Shown piece after piece: positions 44,941 through 55,702 of a DNA stretch of 64,000 bases (its first letter is position 1; each line of letters starts with the position of its first letter). A program made the position numbers and the translations under genes. The stretch is from Odontocerum albicorne (lineage: Eukaryota > Arthropoda > Insecta > Trichoptera > Odontoceridae): contig OX463866.1 in assembly GCA_949825065.1 (NCBI GenBank), positions 201,001-265,000 of the forward strand. Direction: 5' to 3'. Under the pieces are notes generated by a model. The model saw only the letters and a list, made by a program, of their open reading frames with translations, was not told the DNA's origin and did not search any database.

Positions 44941-45752
44941 AACATTTGAGAGTAACGAATATAAACGCTTATAGTATATCGCACTCAACGTGTTCAAAAT
45001 AAACCATTAAAAAAAGCGAACCGACGAAAGTGAGAGTCTTTTATGGCAACTGGTTCAAAAGAAGACTTAGAATAAAAAAGGACGTTGTGACGAAGATAGA
45101 GCGATGAACTGGCATTTGGCATCACGTAACAATAGAATCGGGGTTACCCGTGGCTGTTGGTTAACTTCCTTGATACTCGCAGATGCCCCACACTGCACAC
45201 TGCACGGACAGGTTTATTGCGCTAGGAGTGATATGCAAACCCGTCGGTTTTGAACTGCATCATGCGAGTGTTGAGAACCTTATGTAAGTGCATCAACTCG
45301 TGCAGAACTCGGACCTGTTGACTAAACAAACAGAGTTGATATCTGGTTTTTGAAGACCAGTCCGAAGATGGGCAACCAGTAGAACTGGCACATTGTGCTC
45401 TGCGTTAACACAGCTTTATCTAACCCACGATAGGCGTACACTATAGAAGTATAACTTAGGAATTTCGCAGAAGAAGAATAACAGTTAGATGATTAATACC
45501 GTGGATATGAGTCAAAATATAACGAAACAACATGTCTACTAGCGGCTCAAGTTGGCATACTGAACATAGATTAATCCATTTTTATTGTGACATCATCTAA
45601 CCATACATTGGGAGTGGCCGGCTTTGTTGTTCAAACAGGATTTTTTGGGCCGTATTGATACATCATCACTTTTCATCCGACAGATTTGATTTTTTTAACT
45701 TTAATAATACTAAAGTCCATCATAAATAACATGTTTTATTATGCTAAAGACA
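44941..45752. other. Unique stretch, no gene recognised
   Basis: Somewhat higher GC than its surroundings between 45050 and 45450, without an open frame above about 60 codons. Confidence 0.45.
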
Positions 45753-45950
45753 ACCTCCGTGGTTTAATTGGTAAGACGCTTGTCTCCCAGCTCGGGAGTT
45801 GCGGGTTCGATTTCCGTTAGAACCCATTATTTTTATAAAGGATTCTAGTCTGGTTTTAATTTAAGGCCTCTTTATCATCTGACTGATTGGTTTCGAAGAG
45901 ATTTCTACTTAGCTCGCCAGGTTGTACTACATATAACAAAATTGTAATGA
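45753..45950 (+). mobile_element. SINE-1, near full length
   Basis: CCTCCGTGGTTTAATTGGTA (box A), GGGAGTTGCGGGTTCGATTT (box B), CCGTTAGAACCC, then body blocks AGTCTGGTTTTAATTTAAGG, GGTTTCGAAGAGATTTC and CTCGCCAGGTTGTACTAC. Confidence 0.85.
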
Positions 45951-46009
45951 TAAAAAGTCCGGCTGCTAAACAAAAAGGTTACAAAAATCTCGTAGACGAA
46001 ATCTAAACC

Positions 46010-46135
46010 AAGGAGATAAGGAGACCACGACACTCGTGACAAGGAGATAAGGAGACCCGCCACTCGTGATAACAAGGAGATAAGGAGACCACGACACTCG
46101 TGACAAGGATATAACGAGACCATGACACTCGTGAC
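46010..46135. repeat. 31 bp tandem repeat, 4 copies
   Basis: AAGGAGATAAGGAGACCACG and ACACTCGTGAC. The second copy lacks part of the ACGACA block, and AAC is added before the third. Confidence 0.95.
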
Positions 46136-46465
46136 CGTCACAGTCTTCAAGATGTGAAGAGAACATTAAAGGCAGATGGCGGGAACTGTAAAGAAAGCTT
46201 CCCTACTTCACTCAAGCAAGAGGTTAAGAGTTTTCATTTGCCAAGTTTGATTTGGTACTTGTATCTGCTTTATGGACGCAGTGAAGAAGATTTATCCTCA
46301 ACAAGTGTACCAGAACTGCATTATGCATCTGTCGTTGTTTGTTCTGGCTCTCTCTTCCCTCCGCCTACCCCGATAGGGAAACTGCGTGATAGTATGTCTG
46401 TGTATAAAGCTCTGCAGGTGTTATAAACGGTCACTTGCACTGTTAGCAAATATTTAGATTTTGAT
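46136..46465 (+). mobile_element. LINE-A 3' tail
   Basis: CTCTCTTCCCTCCGCCTACC and CCGATAGGGAAACTGCGTGA then TAGTATGTCTGTG at 46349-46402. Upstream bases (46154-46345) form a 90-codon frame without a recognisable LINE block. Confidence 0.55.
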
Positions 46466-46547
46466 GTGGTCAATTGTCTTTATGTTGCCGCATGCATGCT
46501 ATAAATGTGGTGAATTGTCTTTATGTTGCCGCATGCATGACACCATG
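46466..46547. repeat. 41 bp tandem duplication
   Basis: GTGGTCAATTGTCTTTATGT and TGCCGCATGCATG at 46466 and 46507. Confidence 0.95.
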
Positions 46548-46915
46548 TCTATAAATGTTCCTGATTCTGTTATGCCATGTTCTCATTAGTCGGTACATTG
46601 ATTTATTTATCCTTAATAGATTTATATTAATTGACATGTTTTGCTATCATTCTACTGGTATAATACTAGTATAATACTATACCTTCCTCCCCAAGGGGCA
46701 GGCTACACCGGCAGTATCAAGGACATTCGTGAAGAACACAAACACAGCATTTATCATTCGAAACAACTTTCCCAAATAGCGATATCACTGTTGACTGCAC
46801 CAAAGAGAAACTAACATACGAGTAAGTATCGGGGTCGCTACACACCGTTCAATATCCTTCCTAACATGAAAAAACTAAGGTCAAACATTTTGACATTTTT
46901 TAAAATATTTTTTAC
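46548..46915. other. No gene seen
   Basis: CCCCAAGGGGCAGGCTACAC near 46691 could be a scrap of a LINE tail. Not called. TACGAGTA at 46817-46824. Confidence 0.4.
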
Positions 46916-47395
46916 ATTCATCTCCACATTAGAGGTTGGCAATCATCATGTTCATCTCCTCATTAGCTGTTGGGAATCATCGTGTTCATCTCCACATTAG
47001 GGGCTGGCAATCATCATGTTCATCTCCACATTAGATGTTGGCAATCATCGTCTTCATCTCCACATTAGAGGTTGGGAATCATCATGTTCATCTCCATATT
47101 AGAGGTTGGCAATCATCGTGTTCATCTCCACATTAGAGATTGCCAATCATCATGTTCATCTCCACATTAGATGTTGGCAATCATCGTCTTTATCTCCACA
47201 TTAGAGGTTGGCAATCATCATGTTCATCTCCACATTAGAGGTTGGCAATCATCATGTTCATCTCCATATTAGAGGTTGGCAATCATCGTGTTCATCTCCA
47301 CATTAGAGGTTGCCAATCATCATGTTCATCTCCACATTATAGGTTGGCAATCATCATGTTCATCTCCATATTAGATGTTGGCAATCATCGTGTTT
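46916..47395. repeat. 34 bp tandem repeat, about 14 copies
   Basis: GTTCATCTCCACATTAGAGG and TTGGCAATCATCAT with variants GATGTTGG, CATATTAG and ATCGTG mixed along the array. Confidence 0.97.
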
Positions 47396-47551
47396 ATTTT
47401 AACTTGGTCTGCAGCTGCACTTAGGAGAGATTTTCGTATTCAAAGTTTACCTTTAAAATTTACCTGAGGTATGTATTTCAGGAATACAAGTGTTCCAAAA
47501 CTTCAAACTGACAAAAAAGTAATTGATGACTTGTACCTCTTTACCAAAACG

Positions 47552-47615
47552 CCATAGAGTTTTTCTCTAAACAGCACTATATAAGTTGTCCTTTTATTAT
47601 AAGTTATATGGAAAG
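47552..47615 (+). mobile_element. SINE-3 3' part
   Basis: GAGTTTTTCTCTAAACAGCA and CTATATAAGTTGTCCTTTTA match the family 3' block. Confidence 0.5.
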
Positions 47616-47689
47616 TCAACTGAGCTAAATTGCCCCATTTGGCGCAATTTTGCTTTTAAATACCATCTATAAGCATTTGTTCGGACAAT

Positions 47690-48030
47690 GTATCCATGCT
47701 CTGTAGCAGTGGGACCACTCTCTCGGGTTCCTAAACCAGGAGTGTCTACTTCTTCCCACACTTCCTCCTACACTAACCCTGCAATATATGTCTTGGATGA
47801 TTAAATATTTGTTTCGTCTCATAAAATGCCCGAAGTAATTCAACTTTCTCCTCTTAATCCAAGTGAGTACTTTTATATCTTATTTCACATGTCTGAAGAC
47901 CTCTTCGTTGCGCACTTTGTCAACCCAGGAAATCTTAAACACTCGCCTGTAGCGCCACATTTTAAAGACTTCTATTAGTTCTGTGGTGGGTCGGGTGAGT
48001 GTCCAGGTAGCGTCGTACAATGCGCATTCT
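47690..48030 (-). mobile_element. LINE-B remnant, best copy
   Basis: Minus-strand reading from about 48000 gives MWRYRRVFKISWVDKVRNE, EVFRHVK, IKRRKLNYFGHFMRRNKY, GRSRHSWFRNPREW and a final eroded segment. It is almost uninterrupted over about 100 codons. The order FEMWxYRRMxKISWxDxVRNEEV, KRRKLxYxGHIxR, GRRRxSWLRNLRxW is a known insect LINE C-terminus. The start with ATWTLTRPT is unrelated or eroded. Confidence 0.8.
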
Positions 48031-49057
48031 TTATTTGAAGTCGGTGTCTGTCTCCATTAAAGAAAACATATTTAATTAAAAAAAAACAGTAACTTGCCAT
48101 CTCAATTCTGTTTCTGATTACCCGCGCTGAAATGGCACGGAGAATACTTAAAGCTTAATAATATATAAAAATTGCAACACTCGTGGTTTTTTGACGTTTC
48201 GTTATGTTTTATGCCTGTTTTTGATAAAATTCCATTTTTTACTGTCTCGAAATTATATACAGAGATTTAACACCATGAAATGTACCATAAACTGTACAAC
48301 GGAACACGCTAATTTCGTTTCATCTTTATACATAACACAAACTGTATTTATTTCTAACAACTAAGGCAAAAGTCACACAAACATATAGTACTCGTATTAA
48401 CAATTTGAATAAAAAAGCCAAAAAAATATTTAATAAGTGTTTAAACTGTCAAATTATAAAACTCCCAATAAATAATATTAAAAAAATATAACGACACAAA
48501 TAAGTGATATATTTTAAGGCAAATCCACACAAGAAACTATTGAAACGTCAATCCTAGCGACCTACGAGTGACAGCTATCGAACGGATCACTGTGAAAACA
48601 TGACAATACCTAGTTAACCCATCCGTCCCAAATAGCCAGCCATGAGAATTAACATAACATATATCTAAGGCAACGCACCAATAGATTAACCTATACCAAG
48701 TGGAACCAACCTGCCTCCGGAATAGCCGGCAGGCAGATTAATCAGACTCTTTACCGCATGTGTCCATTAGAAGCACGCCTAGGTTCGACGTACATAACAT
48801 GCGAGTATGTGTTCTCAAACAGCCAATTCCATTTTTCGTCTCGTGAAATGAAATAATGGAAGCAAAAAATCTTGATATAATCTTTAGTAATTAATTAATT
48901 TCATTTTAAAGTTCTTTACGCATTAAGAGTATCACTAATTTATACAACGAAAAAAATTACTAACAAGCATCAAATAAAAAACAACATATTTAAAATAATT
49001 CAAAATTTTAAGATATTTGATAAAAAATATAATTTAAATGTAGATGAATATCATTTA
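48031..49057. other. AT-rich DNA, no gene
   Basis: No motif. A modestly GC-richer patch at 48545-48800 has no open frame. 8-mer at 48389-48396. Confidence 0.5.
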
Positions 49058-49145
49058 AACATAATATAGGATGATATAAACATAATATAGGATGATATAA
49101 ACATAATATAGGATTATATAAACATAATATATGATGATATAAATA
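49058..49145. repeat. 21 bp AT-rich tandem repeat, 4 copies
   Basis: AACATAATATAGGATGATAT starting at 49058, 49079, 49100 and about 49121. Confidence 0.95.
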
Positions 49146-49489
49146 TTGAAAAATTTAATTATCTAAAGGATTTTAGTAAAAATACGAGTTTTTTTTTCTG
49201 AAGGAGTTGGTCGACACATGAAGAGCATCTACGAGTATATGACGTGTGAATGTAATATTTAATTGGTTGTCTAAATGGCATCATATGAGTTATATTATTA
49301 TTATTATTATTAGGTTACACGGAGAGTCATTTCGCATTCTAGGTAAATTTTTTAACAAAATGGAGCCAAATGCTCGTTAAGGGTGGTTTTTTAATATTTT
49401 CAGTATCTCGGTAATCTCTTTTGTCGTACAACACCGGTTATTCTCGATCAAAGCCTTCATTTGGTTGACATTATTGGTAATCGGGGTTT

Positions 49490-49970
49490 TAGAGCGGAGA
49501 CCATCTTCTACTGTCGTATCCCTATTACAAAATTTCTAAGGGAGTGGAAGACGTGGTAGAGGAAGACCAAAGGGAGTGAAAGACGTGGTAGAGGAAGACC
49601 AAAGTGAGTGAAAGATGGGGTAGAGGAAGAACAAAATGAGTGGAAGATGTGGTAGAGGAAAACAAATGTGAGTGAAAGACGTGGTAGAGGAAGAGCAAAG
49701 TGAGGGAAAGACGTGGTAGAGGAAGACCAAAGTGAGTGGAAGACGTGGTAGAGGAAGACCAAAGTGAGTGGAAGACGGTGTAGAGGAAGACCAAAGAAAT
49801 TTCGGTTGATATTGTGAAAGAAAAAAAACGTTGAAAATCAGAAAAGTCTTAATAATTTCATGAGGTGTATGAATGTAGAAGATACAAAGGATAGGTGTTA
49901 TAAAAGAAACGTCTAACGCTCTGTCCTCCCTGCCCAACCCAGTAGGGAAATAGCGTATTCTTGTTATTTT
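49490..49970 (+). mobile_element. LINE-A 3' end containing an array
   Basis: Upstream of the array the LINE block is not clear. Within it the monomer encodes GRRGRGRPK. Downstream, DIVKEKK...KIRKVLI and MKIQRI-like residues correspond to DILKEGNVKSQKNRR. The tail AACGCTCTGTCCTCCCTGCC then CAGTAGGGAAATAGCGTA at 49915-49956 is the family 3' signature. Confidence 0.75.
49545..49800. repeat. 32 bp minisatellite, 8 copies, LINE-A GRGRPK block
   Basis: GAAGACGTGGTAGAGGAAGA then CCAAAGTGAGTG. In frame, the unit GGA-AGA-CGT-GGT-AGA-GGA-AGA-CCA-AAG reads GRRGRGRPK, the diagnostic basic block of LINE-A. Because 32 is not a multiple of 3 the frame shifts with each unit, so the expansion happened in dead sequence. 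Three overlapping minus frames (up to 133 codons) are shadows. Confidence 0.95.
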
Positions 49971-50401
49971 TTTCTCGTTGATGTGTAAGAAATGTGTAAC
50001 CAGAAACCAGTTGAATTGAAGGCTGAAAATGAACAGGTTACCGATATTGTATACGAGTACATTAAAACATTACAATGTGAAACATGGCATTGCAAATAAC
50101 TTACGAGTATGTGTTTGGGATCCAAAAAAACTAGGCAATTGCCCATATCTTGTTTGGCGTCCTAACATCAATATTTTCATTTTAATATATTCCTGTGGTT
50201 CCGGTGTAGATTATTATACATTTATATCTTTTTAATTCATAGATTGTTAAATATTTTGCTACATACGCTAAGTAAGCAATGTATGGAGTACAGTTTGGCA
50301 ATACTTCTTTGTAAAGAGAAACAGGCCTGTCACTTTAAATAATGTTTATTGTGTAGCTTTTTTCACATTTAAGTGTTAAACCATTATATTTGGTTTAACT
50401 T

Positions 50402-50474
50402 AATTTAACAATACAACCATCAAATCAATGAATTAAATCTGTAATTTAACAATACAACCATCAAATCAATGAAT
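50402..50474. repeat. 41 bp tandem duplication
   Basis: AATTTAACAATACAACCATC and AAATCAATGAAT at 50402 and 50443. Confidence 0.95.
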
Positions 50475-50559
50475 AACCATTTAGTGTGTTTCTCCATGGT
50501 GCAGCGGAATTCCGTAAACATCCTAACACAGGTGACGGTGACTCAGTGGTCTGTGGTCT

Positions 50560-50740
50560 GTATATGATATGATAGTGCCAGACGTATAAATTACACTAAT
50601 GACACCGGACCACAATCTGACCGCAGTCTATCTACTATCGGCCGCTGCAGTCCGATGGACCGAGCGGGCGGCGCTATATTTGCACATTGATTGGGTACCG
50701 CGAGGCGAGTGTCGTGGTGACAGCAGACGATAGATACATA
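50560..50740. other. GC-richer patch of unknown nature
   Basis: CGGCCGCTGCAGTCCGATGG and ACCGAGCGGGCGGCGC with TATATTTGCA downstream stand out from the AT-rich background. No frame above 60 codons. Could be a promoter-like or transposon piece. I cannot tell. Confidence 0.3.
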
Positions 50741-50910
50741 CTCTCGTGTGTCATATCGAGTATCTTTCATCAAAACAAAGCGTGCAGACGATGACGATGT
50801 ATTTATACTTTATTTAGAGTTTTCAATTTTTCCCCCAAAGATACTGACACTCGCATGGTTTCAGCACAAAACTTTAAACCGATCATATATTGTGTTGTAT
50901 GTCATAACGT

Positions 50911-51125
50911 TATGTGTGTGTGTGTGTGTGCGATTTATGGACTTCATCTTCTTCTTCAGTTTCAATCCTGAGGATTGGTTAGCAGCAAAGCTCTGCATCT
51001 CCTCCTCCACTCCGCTCGGTCTTCAGCGATCCTCTCGAGCTCTGTATAGGAGGTGCAGTCCATATCGTGGCATATTTGCTCCAGATACTCTCGGCGAGGG
51101 GGCCCTATGCCAATCGATCCATTAA
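50911..51125 (-). mobile_element. LINE-C 3' end with intact stop
   Basis: Minus-strand reading gives EYLEQICHDMDCTSYTELER, IAEDRAEWRRRCRALLL and TNPQD, then a stop, then GAAGAAGAAGATG and a (GT/CA)n tract at 50911-50930. The pattern is a LINE ORF2 C-terminus (QxxxDxxCTSYxELxRxAEDRxEWRRL) with its purine-rich 3' tail. At about 45 codons it is uninterrupted, so this insertion may be recent. Confidence 0.75.
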
Positions 51126-51189
51126 TCATTCCACCACTATAACATACTGTGCATATGTTCTAACTTAGATAAAATAGAGCAGGCAGGAA

Positions 51190-51477
51190 GGTGAATTCTG
51201 TTATCTGGCAGGTGTGTTTATGGGCGAGTTGAAAGGGAGACTGAAATCAGGGTAGTGACAGGAAATAAGGTACTCGGAGCACTCAATGAGTATATACAAC
51301 AACAGCGCAATATCAACAAAAATGACAATACATAAGAGTGTGCTGGTGCCCACCTTGACGTATGTAAGTGAAACTTAAATTTAACAGAAGAAGGATAAAA
51401 GTTAATACTGTGAACTAAAGAAAATTTGTTAAGTGTGAATTTATGAATGAAGGCAAAATGAAGACATCAGAATTGAA
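51190..51477 (+). mobile_element. LINE-A remnant, end of reverse transcriptase
   Basis: NKVLGALNEYIQQQ-like residues (across one shift), then KSVLVPTLTYVSET and QKKDKS, followed by an INAVE-like block. The canonical order is NKVNGALxxI, HxSVLVPTLMYGSET, QKKxKSKINAVEMR. The 13 bp array begins where EMRALR is expected. Confidence 0.75.
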
Positions 51478-52316
51478 TGCATGGATACAATGGATGGATA
51501 CAATGGATAGATACAACGGATAGATACAATGGATGGATACAAGGATGGATACAATGGATGGATACAATGAATGGTTACAATGTATGGATACAATGGATGG
51601 ATACAATGAATGATTACAATGGATGGATACAATGGATGGATACAATGGATGGATACAATGGATGGATACAATGAATGGTTACAATAAATGGATACAATGA
51701 ATGGTTACAATGGGTGGATACAATGAATGGTTACAATGGATGGATACAATGGATGGGTGGATACAATGAATGGTTACAATGGATGGATACAATGGATGGA
51801 TTCAATGGGTGGATACAATGAATGGTTACAATGGATGGATACAAAGGATGGATGGATACAATGAATGGTTACAATGGGTGGATACAATGAATGGTTACAA
51901 TGGATGGATACAATGTATGGATACAATGGATAGATACAATGGATGGCTACAATGGATGGATACAATGGATGGATACAATGGATGGATACAATGGATGGAT
52001 ACAATGGATGGATACAATGGATGGATACAATGGATGGATACAATGGATGGATACAATGAATGGTTACAATGGATGGATACAATGAATGGATACAATGGAC
52101 GGATACAATGGATGGATACAATGAATGGTTACAATGGATGGATACAATGGATGGATACAATGAATGGCTACAATGGATGGATACAATGAATGGTTACAAT
52201 GGGTGGATACGATGAATGGTTACAATAGATGGATACAATGGATGGATGGATACAATGAATGATTACAATGGGTGGATACAATGAATGGTTACAATGGATG
52301 GATACAATGGATGTTT
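51478..52316. repeat. 13 bp array, about 64 units, inside LINE-A
   Basis: ATGGATACAATGG units with ATGGTTACAATGA and TGGGTGGATACGA variants and occasional GGAT additions. Three units make 39 bp, so frames reading WMDTMDGYNG-like peptides stay open on both strands up to 139 codons. They are not genes. LINE-A sequence flanks both sides (51190-51477 and 52317-52590). Confidence 0.97.
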
Positions 52317-52590
52317 TAAGTAAGATGAAGAAAAGAATCGTGAGATGGTTTGAACATGTGGAGAGAATAAATGTCGAAAAGATGAGTAAGTGAGTATACT
52401 CGTATGTAACAAGTGAGATGTGCAAGGTGGGCGTGGAAGAAGTAGAACGAGGAAAATATGAACAATATAAGGGTGTGCATGGCTAGATGTATGTATATAA
52501 AGAAGACGAAAGTCACGTGCTTAGGCGGAAAAGTTTAGAGATCTTCTCTCTCTGCATTCCCTCACGATAAATCGGTTAGTCTTTATTTCA
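52317..52590 (+). mobile_element. LINE-A remnant, RWFGHV block to 3' end
   Basis: KMKKRIVRWFEHVERINVEK, then a VYSYV segment equal to the IYSANV block, then eroded GRGR-like residues. TACTCGTA at 52397-52404 lies inside the codons for YSY, so here the 8-mer could come from LINE sequence. Confidence 0.75.
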
Positions 52591-52820
52591 TAATTAATTA
52601 TCCCCACATTAGGGGCCCTAGAAATATCCAAGTCAGTACATTGGGATGAACATCTGGCAAACACATATACTCGTATGTTATGTATTCTCAATATCTCACA
52701 GCTGTCTTCTGAAGTTACCACCTGCCTCCCTCCACCCACAATCCCCAGCCCGATTGTTTACCGTTAGAAGCGTGTCCGTCGGTACCAGTTCGAATAAAAT
52801 TCAGTCTCGTTTGTGCTCCC
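52591..52820. other. Region upstream of the hammerhead-like repeat
   Basis: A 79-codon frame (52646-52885) continues into the repeat and has no domain. TACTCGTA at 52668-52675. Confidence 0.4.
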
Positions 52821-52905
52821 CTGACGATGAGGTAAAAACCTCGAAACCGGTAGCGTTATACCGTTATATAAAGTGGAATAAATAGTGTTTGATACAAACA
52901 AATTA
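52821..52905 (+). mobile_element. Hammerhead-like repeat family, subtype A, best copy
   Basis: CTGACGA (52821-52827) matches the hammerhead CUGANGA core. GAGGT (52829-52833) pairs with ACCTC (52838-52842) over an AAAA loop. GAAA (52843-52846) is the second core strand. GGTA (52849-52852) pairs with TACC (52859-52862), followed by GTTA near the expected cleavage position. One unpaired U before stem II and one bulged C make the fold imperfect. Hammerhead motifs are known in Penelope-like elements and related insect repeats. That this family belongs there is inference. Confidence 0.5.
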
Positions 52906-53484
52906 CAAAGTATGGAATGTATAGTATGTACAATATTATAATAGTTTTAATCTGAATAATGGTTAATCACACGAACAATAACAACAATGCAGTGCAAGTG
53001 ACATCTTGTCATATTAATTGACACCTCCTCCCGTCACTGTGTAAATAAACACGAGTGACATCTCTGTACGATAGAATACTCGTATCAGTGCCCCTTCCCC
53101 CTCTCGCCCCTCCTGTCGTATCGTATCGCATCAGATAGGTACGCGCGCTTGCCATGCGGCAGGCGCAAGCGGAGGCGCAGGCCCAGGGGGCGATACACCG
53201 TTATCATATCTCGCATTGTTATAATACAATACTATATAATACATTTCTGTGACGGTTTTTATTATGGATCAGAAATTCCGTAATGGAAAGATTATTACCA
53301 ACCAATCGTAATAAAAAAAATTAAAAGAAATATTGAATCAGGGTTTGGCACCGTCGATTTAAGAGAACTGTATTAATTATACGAGGGATATCAAACAGCG
53401 TGAAGCGATAGGAAACAAAAAACAATGGGGCACTAAAACATATATAATATACTCGAACAGAACAGTATTAAAATGTACTAAGTA
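52906..53484. other. Mixed stretch with a GC-rich patch
   Basis: 53090-53200 is GC-rich (CCCCTTCCCCCTCTCGCCCC, GCAGGCGCAAGCGGAGGCGC) and partly self-complementary. No gene seen. TACTCGTA at 53077-53084. Confidence 0.4.
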
Positions 53485-53830
53485 CATAAACATAAGTATT
53501 TTAGTAAAAACTATGAGGTATGGGAGTTAAACGTGGACATGGAAAAATACTCAAAAGAGACGAATAAATGTTATAAAAATGCGTGCACTTAGAAAAACAC
53601 ATGGAGTGACAATGTATGACAACATAGGAAATGAAGGGATTAGTGTGAACTTAATACTGAGACGTTCAGCAAGATGAAAAAGAGTACTCTGAGATGATTT
53701 GGGCGATAAAGATATTAGCGCGAGGAGTGTGAGGGGAAGGTAACTAAGGGAAATGTGGTCGGATCAGGTGAACGATATTTGCAATGCTTAAAAAATCCAG
53801 CACCATTCTTTAAAAATGGGAAAATAAGGG
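53485..53830 (+). mobile_element. LINE-A remnant
   Basis: MRYGS-TWTWKNTQKRRINV then MRALRKTHGVTMYDNIGNEG then KRVL-DDLG and a REMWSDQVNDICNA end. This is the LINE-A order LMYGSETW, KINAVEMRALR, GVTMYDxxxNEG, WxDQxxDI. The block LRWFGHVERM is shortened by deletion. Confidence 0.8.
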
Positions 53831-53999
53831 CTGTATGATCACTTAGCCCCGAATTATAAATCAACGGATGAACATTTTAATTTCAAACATTTATAACTGT
53901 ATTTTCTAATAACGGCATAATCACGTTTAATTTTGTCGAAATCAAATGTTTAATTAAGAAAATTGAAGAGAGTAGAGAAGGAAAAAATAGCGAAAGGTG

Positions 54000-54215
54000 T
54001 CGCGTATGCGTGCACTAAAATGAATATGTCTTAGAAATGCGTGCACTGAGAAGAATATACGCCTTAGAAATGAGTACACTGAGAATAATATATGCCATAG
54101 AAATGCGTGCACTGAGAATAATATGCGTGCACTGAGAAGAATATATGCCTAAGAAATGAGTGCATTGAGAAGAATATATGCCTTAGAAATGCGTGCACTG
54201 AGAAGAATATTTGGA
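54000..54215. repeat. 33 bp minisatellite, about 6 copies, LINE-A EMRALRRIY block
   Basis: GCCTTAGAAATGCGTGCACT and GAGAAGAATATAT. The unit translates as ALEMRALRRIY, the LINE-A block that precedes GVTxxDxxxNE. Two units are shortened. 33 bp keeps the frame, so it could in principle have expanded while still coding. Confidence 0.93.
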
Positions 54216-54590
54216 ATGAAAATATTTGTCAGAAAATGGGGATTTTTCGTATACACCAGTTGGGGGCGATAATTGGCCCTGTGGGATTAAAAGGGTCAAG
54301 ATAAAGAAAGAAGTATTGAGATTATTCGACCATGTAGAAAGAACGTACGACGAAAGACTGCACTTCAAACCGCGAAGAGCAGGGATGGATGGAGAAGTGT
54401 CGTTAAGGACCATCATGGAAGTTACGATGCTCAGTCATGAACTACAAGGGCAGGATGATGGTAGCTAATGCTGAGACGTATGGACGTGACAGAAACCTAA
54501 AATATGTAACATAATATAATAGTATGAAGTGGAGATCTGATCTCTCTGCCTATGCCAATAGAGACATGACGTGATGGTGATAATGCTATT
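54216..54590 (+). mobile_element. LINE-A 3' end following the EMRALRRIY array
   Basis: After the array: an 80-codon frame (54226-54468) with IKKEVLRLFDHVERTYDERL, matching LRWFGHVERMxEERL, then residues that do not match the GRGRPRK block. The tail GATCTCTCTGCCTATGCCAA then TAGAGACATGACGTGATGGT at about 54536-54577 is the family 3' signature. Confidence 0.75.
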
Positions 54591-54943
54591 TTAAGGCGAC
54601 GTGGTTGACGAATTTTTTTCTCAATTTAAAAAAAATGGTCTCGTTGATTTAATTTGGAACCAAATGAGAGATTACAATGCAGGAATCTCGTCAGATGTAC
54701 TCCCACACCGAGATCGGATATATATCGAACTGTCGTGTCGGCGGGAGGAATATTATCTGATGGTCGAGTCAACGCATCGGATCTGGCAAAAAACAATAAC
54801 CTTCGAATGCATTTTATAACATTTCCACAAAAATACATAAAATAATGGACTTAAGAACATAAGAGGTACACAAAGTCATAAGCAAAAACCAAAAAGTAAC
54901 AAAATAACCAAGGAATATAAAATATTTAACCCTTCTAAAACAT
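54591..54943. other. Unassigned, short overlapping frames
   Basis: Plus frames 54601-54819 and 54654-54845 and minus frame 54626-54838 overlap. None shows a domain I recognise. Confidence 0.4.
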
Positions 54944-55515
54944 TTTTACTCTGAGACAATATACCACGCACATTTCCAATATAACATGACACGCGTTTAC
55001 TCTGGGACAATAGACCACGCACATTTCCAATGTAACATGACACGCGTTTACTCTGGGACAATAGACCACGCATATTTCCAATGTAACATGACACGCGTTT
55101 ACTCTGGGACAATAGACCACGCACATTTCCAATGTAACATGACACGCGTTTACTCTGGGACAAAAGACCACGCACATTTCCAATATAACATGACACGCGT
55201 TTACTCTGGGACAATAGACCACGCACATTTCCAATGTAACATGACACGCGTTTACTCTGGGACAATAGACCACGCACATTTCCAATGTAACATGACACGC
55301 GTTTACTCTGGGACAATAGACCACGCACATTTCCAATGTAACATGACACGCGTTTACTCTGGGACAATAGACCACGCACATTTCCAATGTAACATGACAC
55401 GCGTTTACTCTGGGACAATAGACCACGCACATTTCCAATGTAACATGACACGCGTTTACTCTGGAACAAAAGACCACGCACATTTCCAATGTAACATGAC
55501 ACGCGTTTGGTGTAA
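54944..55515. repeat. 51 bp minisatellite, 11 copies
   Basis: AACATGACACGCGTTTACTC and TGGGACAATAGACCACGCAC. Each unit holds an ACGCGT palindrome. The multiple-of-3 length keeps 188-208 codon frames open on both strands, with no other protein signature. Confidence 0.98.
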
Positions 55516-55702
55516 CACGGTTTTCGTAAGAAACCGGGATCATTGCGCTTGAAAAGAGTCTCGGGATAGTGGATAGAAACAGGTGGGGTTGGAATTTGTG
55601 TAATTAGTGGAATAACAAAGTTATTTGTGTAATTTAAATACTTTAATATAGAGTTTCACAAAGTTGAAGCTGAAACCTTTAATATTCTATGAAAATATGT
55701 TA
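55516..55702. other. Spacer, nothing seen
   Basis: AT-rich, no feature. Confidence 0.5.

Noticed and set aside
51441..52189. Open frames with repeating WMDTMDGYNG or IVSIHCIHPL peptides
   Set aside because: Produced by the 13 bp array (39 bp per three units). Present on both strands with no other signature.
54876..55552. 188-208 codon open frames on both strands
   Set aside because: A 51 bp monomer keeps all stop-free frames open. Three frames are equally long and none has a known domain.
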